DNA from: Proteobacteria bacterium UBA5122
Lineage (GTDB): Bacteria > Pseudomonadota > Gammaproteobacteria > Tenderiales > Tenderiaceae
Direction of reading: 5' to 3'
Length of the DNA stretch: 22,270 nucleotides
Assembly (NCBI GenBank): GCA_002415485.1
Contig: DHYU01000031.1
Coordinates: forward strand, 297 to 22,566
Made by a program: the position numbers and the translations under genes. The notes under the pieces are model-generated. The model ran no database searches and had not been told where the DNA came from. It was given only the letters and a program-made list of their open reading frames with translations. Numbering within the stretch: the first letter of the stretch is position 1; each line of letters starts with the position of its first letter. Below are positions 15,002 to 22,270 of this stretch, piece by piece.

Positions 15002-17488
15002 TTAACCGCACATATCCGACAGCGGACGGGGCTTGGAAAAATAATAGCCCTGTACGTAGTCGACACCAATTTCTCTTAACTTGTTGAGGATCTCTTCATC
15101 CTCTACGCATTCAGCGATGGTCTTCAGACCGAGCACATGCCCCACCTCATTGATCGAACGCACCATCGCATAATCGATGCGATCATTAATCACGTCACGC
15201 ACGAACATGCCGTCGATCTTTAGATAATCCACCGGCAGATTCTTGAGATAGGCAAACGAGGACATGCCACTGCCAAAATCATCCAGCGCAAACAAACACC
15301 CTAAATCACGGATTGCACTAATAAAGCTGGAGGCCTGATGTAAATTGGTAATAGCAGCCGTCTCAGTGACCTCAAAACAGATCTTCTCGGGTGGTATTTT
15401 ATACGTGATGAGCTGTTGTTCAATAAAGGAAAAGAAAGCGTTATCACTAAAAGAAAGTCCTGACAGATTAATTGCGCAACAACTCAGTTGATCCAACTCT
15501 TCAGGATGCTGTGACAACCAGGAAAACATGGTTTGGATCACCCAACGATCTATTTTGGGTGCGAGATTATACCGTTCGGCCGCCCCAAGGAAGAAGGCCG
15601 GTGACAGAAGCTTCCCATCTACATCCCGCATACGAATCAGAATTTCATAGTGTTTACCAATCTGCTCTCCGACTGCGGACTCAATGCTTTGATAGAATAT
15701 TTCAAACAGGCCTTTTTCAAATGCATCGTTAATCTCAGACACAATATGCATTTCACCCTGACGCTTAACCATCTCTTCATCATCGGCATGATAAACATGA
15801 ATACGGTTACGGCCCTTTTCTTTAGCCATATAACAGGCTGCATCAGCCATACCCAATACATTTTCAACCGTATGTGTTTCAGGAACGACAGGCACCACCC
15901 CTACGCTCGCTCCAAGAGAAAACACCTTATCATCAACCGAAAAGCGAAACTCCTGAATACTGCGACACATATTGCTCGCAATCTCAGCGGCCTTATCAAC
16001 GGAACAATCTTCAAGCAACACTACAAACTCATCACCACCCAAACGGGCAACGGTATCCCGATAACGTCGAATCTTTTGCAACAACAATTCAGCCACAGCC
16101 TTGAGCAATTTATCCCCGGATCGATGCCCACTTGTGTCATTGATCACCTTAAATTGATCAAGGTCGATATAACACAACACATACTCCATACCGCTCTCAG
16201 CAGAACGGGCTAACGCACGTTCTAAACGTTGTTCAAACTCATGTCGATTGGTTAGGCCTGTCAACGCATCATGCGTTGCCTGATAACTCAGGCGTTGCTC
16301 CATTAACCGCTGTTCTGTAACATCGCGGAACACCATGATCGCGCCAATCACACGCCCTTTGCGGTCCTGAATTGGCGCAGCCGACATCTCGACCTTCAAT
16401 TCAGAACCATCTCGATTACGCAGTACCACCGCATGGGTTGTACGAATAATACGCTGTTCTTTTAAACAACGATCAACTGGACTATATTCAGGCCTTCCCG
16501 ATATTTCGTTGGAAGTTTGTATAAACTGATCAAGACTCTTCGTTATAACTTCACTCTTTTCCCAGCCGATCAAACGCTCTGCGACCGGATTTAAATATTC
16601 AACTCGCCCTTTAGCATCGGTAGTGATCACCCCTTCACCGATAGATCCCAGCGTAACCTGAAGCCGTTCCTTCTCTTTAAAAAGCTCTTCCTGATGATGC
16701 GCAAACTGGACATTACTTTCGATAAAGTCACCTCTTCGTGAGGCAATCTCACATACCTTGCGTAACTGCTCTGCGCGGAACGGTTTGGCGATAAAATCTG
16801 CTGCGCCTGCCAATAATAATGAACAGGCCCGTTCGACTGTGCCGTGAGCTGTCATCATGACCACTGATTGACGTGGATTTATCTCTAAAATTCGTTTGAG
16901 AACTTCTTCACCCGACATAGAAGGCAGCATCACATCAAGCAACACCAATGTATGACGCCCCTGTCTCCAAGCCTCCAGACCACTCTCCCCATCCGAGGCA
17001 ATTTCCACACTGAAACGTTTATCTAAAATTCGAGCTGCTAATGCTGAAATATCTGGACTATCCTCAACAACCAATACGCTATCTTTGAACAGTACGCCTT
17101 GTGCCGCAACGGCTTTAACCATGGCGGGCAACTGGTCACATCCTGAGAAGGGAATAAAATAATTAACTTCGAACTCTTTGGCCGTAACCTCGGCAATACG
17201 CTCACTGTACGTAGATGAAACGATAATAAAGGGAAGATCCGCCTGTACAGGCAATACGCCTGACCGAATCAAACGCACCAAACGCCATGCATCCAACTGA
17301 ACCAGGTCAGTACCAGAGATAATAAAATCAATTGGTTGACGGTTAATGATATCTAGCGCAGTTTTGGCATCAGATACTTCTATGACATCTGTATAACCTG
17401 CCTGCTGCAATACTCCCAAAATAACCCGTCGCACCGTCTGCTCCGGATTCACAAGTAGCAATCTCAGTTCTGTTGTATCTCTAGCCAC
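15002..17488 (-). CDS. REC-REC-PAS-GGDEF-EAL c-di-GMP signalling protein
   Basis: This 828-residue cytoplasmic protein begins with GTG at 17488. Domains: a degenerate receiver (about 8-130), a canonical receiver (about 137-250; Glu142-Asp143, Asp185, Thr213, Lys235), PAS (about 275-392), GGDEF (about 403-570) and EAL (about 580-820). In the first receiver the phosphoacceptor position is Gly59 (FIISG where active domains have aspartate) and the usual lysine is absent, so it should not be phosphorylated by the normal route. GGDEF is intact at 484-488, with an RxxD inhibitory site at 475-478. The EAL signature reads EIL (615-617), a common active variant, and EVTE and DDFGSGMSS are kept. Synthase and hydrolase activity are both possible. 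It is the last gene of cassette B, 48 bases after the kinase gene, its likely phosphodonor. Confidence 0.93.
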   Translation of the reverse strand: MARDTTELRLLLVNPEQTVRRVILGVLQQAGYTDVIEVSDAKTALDIINRQPIDFIISGTDLVQLDAWRLVRLIRSGVLPVQADLPFIIVSSTYSERIAEVTAKEFEVNYFIPFSGCDQLPAMVKAVAAQGVLFKDSVLVVEDSPDISALAARILDKRFSVEIASDGESGLEAWRQGRHTLVLLDVMLPSMSGEEVLKRILEINPRQSVVMMTAHGTVERACSLLLAGAADFIAKPFRAEQLRKVCEIASRRGDFIESNVQFAHHQEELFKEKERLQVTLGSIGEGVITTDAKGRVEYLNPVAERLIGWEKSEVITKSLDQFIQTSNEISGRPEYSPVDRCLKEQRIIRTTHAVVLRNRDGSELKVEMSAAPIQDRKGRVIGAIMVFRDVTEQRLMEQRLSYQATHDALTGLTNRHEFEQRLERALARSAESGMEYVLCYIDLDQFKVINDTSGHRSGDKLLKAVAELLLQKIRRYRDTVARLGGDEFVVLLEDCSVDKAAEIASNMCRSIQEFRFSVDDKVFSLGASVGVVPVVPETHTVENVLGMADAACYMAKEKGRNRIHVYHADDEEMVKRQGEMHIVSEINDAFEKGLFEIFYQSIESAVGEQIGKHYEILIRMRDVDGKLLSPAFFLGAAERYNLAPKIDRWVIQTMFSWLSQHPEELDQLSCCAINLSGLSFSDNAFFSFIEQQLITYKIPPEKICFEVTETAAITNLHQASSFISAIRDLGCLFALDDFGSGMSSFAYLKNLPVDYLKIDGMFVRDVINDRIDYAMVRSINEVGHVLGLKTIAECVEDEEILNKLREIGVDYVQGYYFSKPRPLSDMCG

Positions 17489-17536
17489 GAACCTATTCCC
17501 TTTACATCCTTGATTAAGGAAAGTATCCGACCAGCA

Positions 17537-19099
17537 TCACTTAGTCAGATGTTCAGCACCCAAGATAGGCACCCTCACTTTAAACACCGCGCCTTGATTG
17601 GGGGCGCTTTCAACCTCAACACTCCCACCTAATACTTGGCAATAGCGTTTCACAATAGCAAGCCCCAACCCTGTGCCATGGAACTTGCGAGTTTCACTGC
17701 CATCCACTTGTCGGAATGGTTCGAAAATAACCTTTTGATCTTCGAGACTCATCCCCACGCCTGTATCGGCAACAGTTAACAAAAATTCACTTCCATAATT
17801 TACACAATGTATACTGATATGCCCATTTTGCGTAAATTTAGCGGCATTGCCCATCAAGTTAATCAATATATGCAACAGTTTACTTCCATCTGTGCATAGT
17901 TCTTTAATGCCCCCGCTATCGATTTCCATCACATTGCCGTTCGCATCCGCGATCGGACGTACCGCCTGCTCAGCCTTCGCCAAGACCTGCTTTAAATCAA
18001 CTTTTGCAACATTCACTTCCAGGCTCGCAGATTCACTCTTGGCGAAATCCAATATGGTGTTAATCAGATTAAGCAGATGATTCGCATTATGCATAATGCG
18101 TTCAACATCGTCTGAGTGTTCCAACAAATGCTCGTCACGAAGCGCTTCCAAAACCATATCCGCATAACCAATAATGGCTTGGAGTGGCGTCCGAAGCTCA
18201 TGACTCATATTAGCCAGGAATTCAGACTTGTTACGACTTGCCTCTAGAGCCATATCTCTCGCCTGCACCAATTCCCTGGTGCGCAAAGCGACTTGAGCCT
18301 CCAATGTAATATTGTGTTCCCGCAAGCGCCGATCACGCTCCCTGATAGCCTCGATCATGCTATTAAAGGCTCTGGCGATACGCACAATCTCTTCGGGCCC
18401 CTCTGGCTTGGCATAAGTAACCTCATGCCCTTTCTCAGCCTGCCCCATTAATTGCGATAATACATCCAGTGGTCGCGTTATCTTCTTGAGGATGATATGC
18501 AATATGACCAGCAGTACGGATGCAAACAGCAAGGCTGTTGCCAAATTATTGGCAAAGGTAATCGTTTCCAGGCGATGGAGGGCATCTTTTTTTACTGAAA
18601 CATAAACATAACCCAGCAACTCCTGATCTGGGTTTACAGGATAAATAGCCCCTAAATCACCTTCATTACTATCGGCTGTCAGCACTGCAGCAGCAAAATG
18701 CCATGCGGTATTAGTTTCATTTATCAAGGATCCTGTTCGCACATGTTCAAACACAGCCTTGTCATATCCCTCAATGCCCTCTCCTTCCTCATACAGGGGA
18801 GTCAACTCCCTATCGAGCATCATCACGTAACTCACACCGGGAAAAGCGAGACTGGATCGCGCCACATCCTTGGCAGTCTCTTCACTTGCATATAACAAGG
18901 CCAAGACACTCTGTGACGCCAAGTTATCAGTAATCTTGACACCTTCGGTGATCAACATATTGCGCACTTCATTACGCGCAAACAACGCTGTGACCAGAGA
19001 TGCAGAAATCGACAGTGCCAACACGCCAGCCGTAAAAAACAAAAACAACTGATTACTGAAGCTTAAACTGTAGAATTTTCGGTAGTTGAGTGCTGACAT
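17537..19099 (-). CDS. Membrane sensor histidine kinase (periplasmic sensor, HAMP, HisKA, HATPase)
   Basis: This 520-residue kinase has membrane segments at about 17-40 and 185-204 around a periplasmic domain of about 145 residues, with a CHASE8-like stretch (DNLASQSVLALLYASEE, then LLGYVYVSVKK). HAMP (about 206-260) leads through a coiled coil to HisKA with His300 in FLANMSHELRTPL. The ATP-binding domain has Asn418 (INLMGNAAKFT), ADTGVGM at 444-450 and HGTGLGLAI at 474-482. All key residues are present. It has no receiver of its own, so phosphate must go to another protein, most simply the receiver of the next gene. The binding protein gene precedes it by 15 bases, as in cassette A. Its kinase core is of the common SHELRTP type, unlike the SHDLGAP core at 7736, so the two cassettes are not simple recent copies. 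Confidence 0.93.
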   Translation of the reverse strand: MSALNYRKFYSLSFSNQLFLFFTAGVLALSISASLVTALFARNEVRNMLITEGVKITDNLASQSVLALLYASEETAKDVARSSLAFPGVSYVMMLDRELTPLYEEGEGIEGYDKAVFEHVRTGSLINETNTAWHFAAAVLTADSNEGDLGAIYPVNPDQELLGYVYVSVKKDALHRLETITFANNLATALLFASVLLVILHIILKKITRPLDVLSQLMGQAEKGHEVTYAKPEGPEEIVRIARAFNSMIEAIRERDRRLREHNITLEAQVALRTRELVQARDMALEASRNKSEFLANMSHELRTPLQAIIGYADMVLEALRDEHLLEHSDDVERIMHNANHLLNLINTILDFAKSESASLEVNVAKVDLKQVLAKAEQAVRPIADANGNVMEIDSGGIKELCTDGSKLLHILINLMGNAAKFTQNGHISIHCVNYGSEFLLTVADTGVGMSLEDQKVIFEPFRQVDGSETRKFHGTGLGLAIVKRYCQVLGGSVEVESAPNQGAVFKVRVPILGAEHLTK

Positions 19100-19114
19100 G
19101 AAAGACTCTCTACA

Positions 19115-20023
19115 TTACCGACTGGGATAGATCTGATCTACGGTAACACCTGATTCCAAATCCAGATTGACCTGTAGATGGGACGCTGTTCGTTTATTGA
19201 CGGACAACTTCATTGTATTGGTGGGTAATACTAATGGTTTACCATCACCATTCAGCTGTTCAAGAATCAGCTCCGCAATCTGTTCGCCATGAGCAACATT
19301 ATCCGGATACAACGCAAACAAAGCCCCCCGCTTTGCATGTTGTGGATTATTAGAGAATACAACCAGCCGCCTGTCCCAGGCCTCCCGCAGCACCATGGGC
19401 AACACAGCCCGATCGGGCACCACACTATCCAGGGGCAGCCAGAATGCATCTCCCACAGTGGCATTTTCCAAAGCGACCTGATACAGATGCGCTGCTTCAC
19501 GCACATCTTCAGCTCGATAAGCGACAAGTTGAATGTTGTAACGAGGAGCGATCTTCTTCGCCATCTCAATCAACCAACCACTATTGTGCTCGCTATACAC
19601 AACAGAAACACGCCGCACATTGGGGGCCAATAACGACAATCGTTCCAAAAACTGTTTTGGATTTCCTGCCAGACTTACGCCCGAGTGGCCATTCGGTGAG
19701 ATAACAACAGCACCATGGACTACCACAACTCTATCAATAAAAGATCTGGCAGCGATATAACAGCGCTGCCCTAAGGCTAATAATACTTCGGCACCTGTCT
19801 CATCCAACCAATCAGAGATATCCTGCTCGGTTGTATTATCATCCATTGCCATGGAGCGCACGGATATACCAGGATGCCCATCAACACCCTGCATGATGTT
19901 TTCAAAAACGGTATTGTAACCACCTTCGAGCTGAGGATAGAGAACAGCCACATTGACCGCAGCTGTCGCGAGCTGGAATGATAGAAAAACATAACAAGCC
20001 AACACTGACAACAAATGACGCAT
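19115..20023 (-). CDS. Periplasmic ABC-type substrate-binding protein (ABC_sub_bind family), orphan
   Basis: The start is ATG 20023, supported by AGGGAAG (20032-20038 on the plus strand, read in reverse) 8 bases upstream; the frame is open to 20125 but the added segment is not signal-like. The 302-residue product has a signal peptide ending near ATA|AVNV. Family-like segments are EVLLALGQRCYIAARS, LLAPNVRRVSVVYSEHN and KRGALFALYPDNVAHGEQIAELILEQL. It resembles the protein at 6807-7715 in length, in the PN-RR-VxYS core and in the GALF segment, so they are paralogues, though distant. No permease or ATPase is encoded nearby. It is the first gene of cassette B, with the kinase 15 bases downstream, and probably acts as the sensor subunit of that kinase. 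Confidence 0.87.
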   Translation of the reverse strand: MRHLLSVLACYVFLSFQLATAAVNVAVLYPQLEGGYNTVFENIMQGVDGHPGISVRSMAMDDNTTEQDISDWLDETGAEVLLALGQRCYIAARSFIDRVVVVHGAVVISPNGHSGVSLAGNPKQFLERLSLLAPNVRRVSVVYSEHNSGWLIEMAKKIAPRYNIQLVAYRAEDVREAAHLYQVALENATVGDAFWLPLDSVVPDRAVLPMVLREAWDRRLVVFSNNPQHAKRGALFALYPDNVAHGEQIAELILEQLNGDGKPLVLPTNTMKLSVNKRTASHLQVNLDLESGVTVDQIYPSR

Positions 20024-20031
20024 TAAAGAGA

Positions 20032-20038
20032 CTTCCCT
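20032..20038 (-). promoter_or_regulatory. Ribosome-binding site deciding the binding-protein start
   Basis: AGGGAAG on the minus strand lies 8 bases before ATG 20023, which begins a clean signal peptide. This favours it over the more upstream ATG at 20125. Confidence 0.65.
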
Positions 20039-20064
20039 GGGCATTGCACCCGAATAGCCTGTGG

Positions 20065-20079
20065 CGATCATCATGATCG
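20065..20079. repeat. Perfect short inverted repeat in the cassette B leader
   Basis: CGATCAT and ATGATCG flank a single central base. The 15-base element lies about 42 bases upstream of the binding protein start and could be an operator or part of a leader structure. No regulator family is recognised. Confidence 0.35.
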
Positions 20080-20146
20080 GCATACGTAAGTTCCTTGCTC
20101 TCCCCTTGTAACTGTCCATCAGCATAGGCTACACCACGGCAAGAGT

Positions 20147-20175
20147 ATTATTCCACGGGTAGCTACTTGTGAAAA
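20147..20175 (-). promoter_or_regulatory. Candidate promoter for cassette B
   Basis: Read on the minus strand, TTTTCA (20175-20170, four of six) is followed after 17 bases by AATAAT (20152-20147, five of six). A transcript would start near 20140 with a leader of about 117 bases. Identified by eye. Confidence 0.35.
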
Positions 20176-20227
20176 AACCATCACCTTGATGAACCACTTA
20201 GCGATCGAACACGATACAATGCCCAAT

Positions 20228-20233
20228 TATACT
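20228..20233 (+). promoter_or_regulatory. Candidate -10 element for dapE
   Basis: TATACT (five of six to consensus) lies 48 bases before the dapE ATG; TCGAAC, 17 bases upstream, matches the -35 consensus in only three positions. It would lie in the divergent region shared with cassette B. Confidence 0.35.
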
Positions 20234-20280
20234 GATAACACAAAGTATTTCATTAGCAATCATCAGAGTATTTCGAAAAA

Positions 20281-21408
20281 ATGTCCGACACCCTTAACCT
20301 CGCCATGGAACTGATCTCTCGTCCGTCAGTCACGCCAGAAGATGCCGGCTGCCAATCATTAATCATTGATCGGCTAGAAGCCATCGGCTTTAAAGTCGAG
20401 CGTTTACGCTTTGGCGATGTGGATAACTTCTGGGCTCGCCGTGGCGACCAAGGGCCACTGTTTGCGTTTGCTGGACATACTGATGTCGTCCCTACTGGTC
20501 CTTTAGACAAATGGGATAGCCCTCCATTCCAACCAGAAATCCGTGATGGTTATCTTTTCGGCCGCGGCGCCGCAGACATGAAGGGCAGTATCGCCGCGAT
20601 GGTGACGGCAACAGAACGCTTTATCGCTGCCCATCCTGACCACAAAGGCTCTATCGCCTACTTGCTGACCAGCGACGAAGAGGGTCCGAGCATCAACGGT
20701 ACCGTCAAAGTGGTCGAGCATCTGGAGGCACGCAATGAAAAGATCGATTGGTGCCTGGTCGGCGAACCCAGCAGCAGTCACCAGGTAGGCGACATCATCA
20801 AAAATGGTCGCCGAGGTTCGTTGGGGGCAGTGCTCACCGTCAAGGGCATCCAAGGTCATGTCGCCTACCCTCATCTTGCCGAGAACCCGGTACATAAACT
20901 GGCACCGGCCCTGGCCGAGCTGACCGCAATGGAGTGGGATCAAGGCAATGATCACTTCCCTCCCACCACCTTCCAGGTCTCCAACATCCAGGCGGGTACC
21001 GGCGCGACCAATGTCATTCCGGGCGAGGTCACTGTTGTCTTCAACTTCCGTTTTTCCACCGAAGTCACCGCCGAACAGCTACAAGCTGAGGTGGAGGCCT
21101 TGTTCCAACGTCATCAACTGAATTATGAACTACAGTGGAACCTGTCCGGTCAGCCATTTCTTACACCGGAAGGCGCCTTGGTCGATGCCACCTTGAAGGC
21201 AATCAACAAAGTAACTGGGCGCGAAGGACAGCTATCAACCTCTGGCGGCACCTCAGACGGCCGCTTCATTGCCCCCACCGGCGCCCAAGTTGTCGAGCTG
21301 GGCCCGGTGAATGCCACCATCCACAAGATCAACGAATGCGTTAAAGCTGAGGATCTGGATATGTTGTCCGCTATATACGAGAAGACCTTGATCGGACTTC
21401 TTGGATAA
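20281..21408 (+). CDS. dapE: Succinyl-diaminopimelate desuccinylase (DapE)
   Basis: This 375-residue metallopeptidase-fold enzyme removes succinate from N-succinyl-LL-diaminopimelate, giving LL-diaminopimelate for lysine and peptidoglycan. It shows all the family's metal and catalytic residues: His66 and Asp68 in GHTDVVP, Asp99 in GRGAADMKG, Glu133-Glu134 in SDEEG, Glu162 in VGEPSS and His348 in NATIHKINE. The length equals that of characterised DapE proteins, which are dimers with two zinc ions per subunit. It lies downstream of dapC and dapD on the same strand but is separated from them by cassette B on the other strand, so it must have its own promoter. No clear Shine-Dalgarno sequence precedes the ATG. 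Confidence 0.97.
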   Translation: MSDTLNLAMELISRPSVTPEDAGCQSLIIDRLEAIGFKVERLRFGDVDNFWARRGDQGPLFAFAGHTDVVPTGPLDKWDSPPFQPEIRDGYLFGRGAADMKGSIAAMVTATERFIAAHPDHKGSIAYLLTSDEEGPSINGTVKVVEHLEARNEKIDWCLVGEPSSSHQVGDIIKNGRRGSLGAVLTVKGIQGHVAYPHLAENPVHKLAPALAELTAMEWDQGNDHFPPTTFQVSNIQAGTGATNVIPGEVTVVFNFRFSTEVTAEQLQAEVEALFQRHQLNYELQWNLSGQPFLTPEGALVDATLKAINKVTGREGQLSTSGGTSDGRFIAPTGAQVVELGPVNATIHKINECVKAEDLDMLSAIYEKTLIGLLG

Positions 21409-21452
21409 TAACCATACTAAAACAGGCAATTTAATCACCAGCGGCAGGCGCC

Positions 21453-21458
21453 TATAAT
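21453..21458 (+). promoter_or_regulatory. Probable -10 element for the PilZ gene
   Basis: A perfect TATAAT lies 50 bases before the PilZ start in the 99-base gap after dapE. The -35 region is weak (TTTAAT at 21430-21435, 17 bases away). A transcript would start near 21465, separating the PilZ gene from dapE. Confidence 0.5.
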
Positions 21459-21507
21459 CTGCACCCAATACCGTAGTGCAAGAACGATAATTGAGAGGAC
21501 GTAAACT

Positions 21508-21885
21508 GTGACCGATTCAGCCACTGGCAATGACAAACGCCGCTTCAGCCGCGTTCATTTCGACGCAGATGTATTGCTAACACGTGATGGCCAGGAATGG
21601 CGTAGCAAACTGACCGACATCTCCCTCAACGGCATGCTGATGAGAACCCCCGACAACTGGGATGCCGTCAACGGCGAGCGTTTCAACCTGGAGATCATCT
21701 TTGTCGACAGCGGTGCCCTCATCAACGGTGAAGTGACCGTCGCCCACAGCAACAATGGTCATACTGGCTTTCAGATGATTGGCATTGATGTCGACAGCGT
21801 CGCCCACCTGCGCCGCCTGATCGAACTCAACATCGGCGACCCGGAACTGCTCAACCGCGAGCTATCTGCCCTGCACTGGGCCTAA
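21508..21885 (+). CDS. Single-domain PilZ c-di-GMP-binding protein
   Basis: This 125-residue protein is almost entirely a PilZ domain. It has both parts of the c-di-GMP-binding signature: RxxxR (Arg11 to Arg15 in RRFSRV) and DxSxxG (Asp37 to Gly42 in DISLNG). It should therefore bind c-di-GMP and act on a partner protein, as stand-alone PilZ proteins do. The start is GTG 21508, supported by GAGAGGA at 21493-21499, 8 bases upstream. It lies about 1.5 kb from cassette B and may respond to the c-di-GMP made or broken down by the GGDEF-EAL proteins at 4048 and 15002. The partner and the link to these enzymes are inferred. Its gene faces radA, with 20 bases between the stops. Confidence 0.9.
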   Translation: MTDSATGNDKRRFSRVHFDADVLLTRDGQEWRSKLTDISLNGMLMRTPDNWDAVNGERFNLEIIFVDSGALINGEVTVAHSNNGHTGFQMIGIDVDSVAHLRRLIELNIGDPELLNRELSALHWA

Positions 21886-21905
21886 GGGCCCATAGAGCTT
21901 AATCC

Positions 21906-22270
21906 CTAACAGTGTTCCAGCGCCTCCTCGAGGCGCTGGACCCCAATTATCTCCAGGCCTTCAATCCCCTTACGCGGAACATTGCCCTTGGGTACGATCG
22001 CCTTTTTGAAGCCGTGTTTGGCCGCCTCTTTCAGGCGCTCCAACCCGCCCTGCACCGGCCGGATCTCGCCTGCCAGCCCGACCTCACCAAAGATCACCCA
22101 ATCCGACGGGATCGCACGATCACGCAGGCTCGACAGCGCCGACAACAGCAGCGGCAGGTCGGCCGCCGTCTCGGTCACCCGCACCCCGCCGACGATATTG
22201 ATGAAGACATCCTGGTCGTAGGTCGCCACCCCGCCGTGGCGCTGCAACACCGCCAGCAGCATCGCCAGCC
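21906..22270 (-). CDS. radA: DNA repair protein RadA, C-terminal part
   Basis: This minus-strand frame is open to the window edge, so the N-terminal zinc finger and RecA-like ATPase lie outside. The visible 120 or so residues are the Lon-protease-like C-terminal domain of RadA, with YDQDVFINIVGGVRVTETAADLP, IFGEVGLAGEIRPVQGGLERLKEA and GFKKAIVPKGN. RadA is a branch-migration helicase that assists homologous recombination. It ends in TAG at 21906-21908. The 3' end contains the strong hairpin listed at 21916-21940. Confidence 0.95.
   Translation of the reverse strand, partial: LAMLLAVLQRHGGVATYDQDVFINIVGGVRVTETAADLPLLLSALSSLRDRAIPSDWVIFGEVGLAGEIRPVQGGLERLKEAAKHGFKKAIVPKGNVPRKGIEGLEIIGVQRLEEALEHC
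21916..21940. repeat. Strong inverted repeat at the 3' end of radA
   Basis: TCCAGCGCCTC (21916-21926) and GAGGCGCTGGA (21930-21940) form a perfect 11-base stem with a 3-base loop. It lies in the last codons of radA, in the convergent region with the PilZ gene. No T tract follows on either strand, so it is not a standard terminator, although it may slow or stop converging transcription. Confidence 0.5.

Noticed and set aside
20083..20088. A TACGTA in the cassette B leader, like the operator candidate of cassette A
   Set aside because: The hexamer also occurs inside coding sequence (for example near 3954, 15053 and 17208), so a single copy is not evidence for a shared regulator.

Overview
The window looks like a chromosomal segment of a gammaproteobacterium, probably an environmental one. 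The gene set and order support this: glnD, dapC, dapD, a YffB-type reductase, dapE and radA, with a rhombosortase and a PilZ protein. Coding density is high. Genes end in TAA, TAG or TGA, as in the standard bacterial code. No rRNA, tRNA, CRISPR array, transposase or integrase was seen. Both ends are cut genes: glnD at the left and radA at the right.

Layout. (1) 1-913: the 3' end of glnD, then a rhombosortase gene. (2) 1062-10448, + strand: signalling cassette A. It holds a FixJ/LuxR-type response regulator with its own promoter, a regulatory region with a striking TACGTA-rich operator candidate, a TonB-dependent outer-membrane receptor, a REC-PAS-PAS-GGDEF-EAL protein, a periplasmic ABC-type substrate-binding protein with no transporter partners, a membrane histidine kinase, and a soluble REC-histidine kinase. 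(3) 10554-11414: a secreted protein gene interrupted by one in-frame TGA. (4) 11429-12304, - strand: an EamA/DMT permease. (5) 12518-14992, + strand: dapC, dapD, a strong terminator, and yffB. (6) 15002-20023, - strand: signalling cassette B, transcribed as substrate-binding protein, membrane histidine kinase, then a REC-REC-PAS-GGDEF-EAL protein. (7) 20281-22270: dapE, a PilZ protein, and the convergent 3' end of radA.

How the genes may work together. dapC, dapD and dapE are three steps of the succinylase branch of lysine/diaminopimelate synthesis. The two cassettes share a plan: an orphan periplasmic binding protein, an adjacent membrane kinase whose extracytoplasmic part could read it, and a receiver-linked enzyme with both c-di-GMP synthase and hydrolase domains. 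Cassette A adds an outer-membrane receptor, a DNA-binding regulator and a second kinase. It could therefore carry a signal from the outer membrane through the periplasm to transcription and c-di-GMP. This reading is inferred from gene order and domains. Both cassettes sit inside what is, in related bacteria, a tighter glnD/dap neighbourhood.

The observations most worth a second look are the two parallel cassettes, the TACGTA operator candidate at 1765-1785 inside a wider inverted repeat, the in-frame TGA at 11094, and the degenerate first receiver domain of the cassette B output protein.
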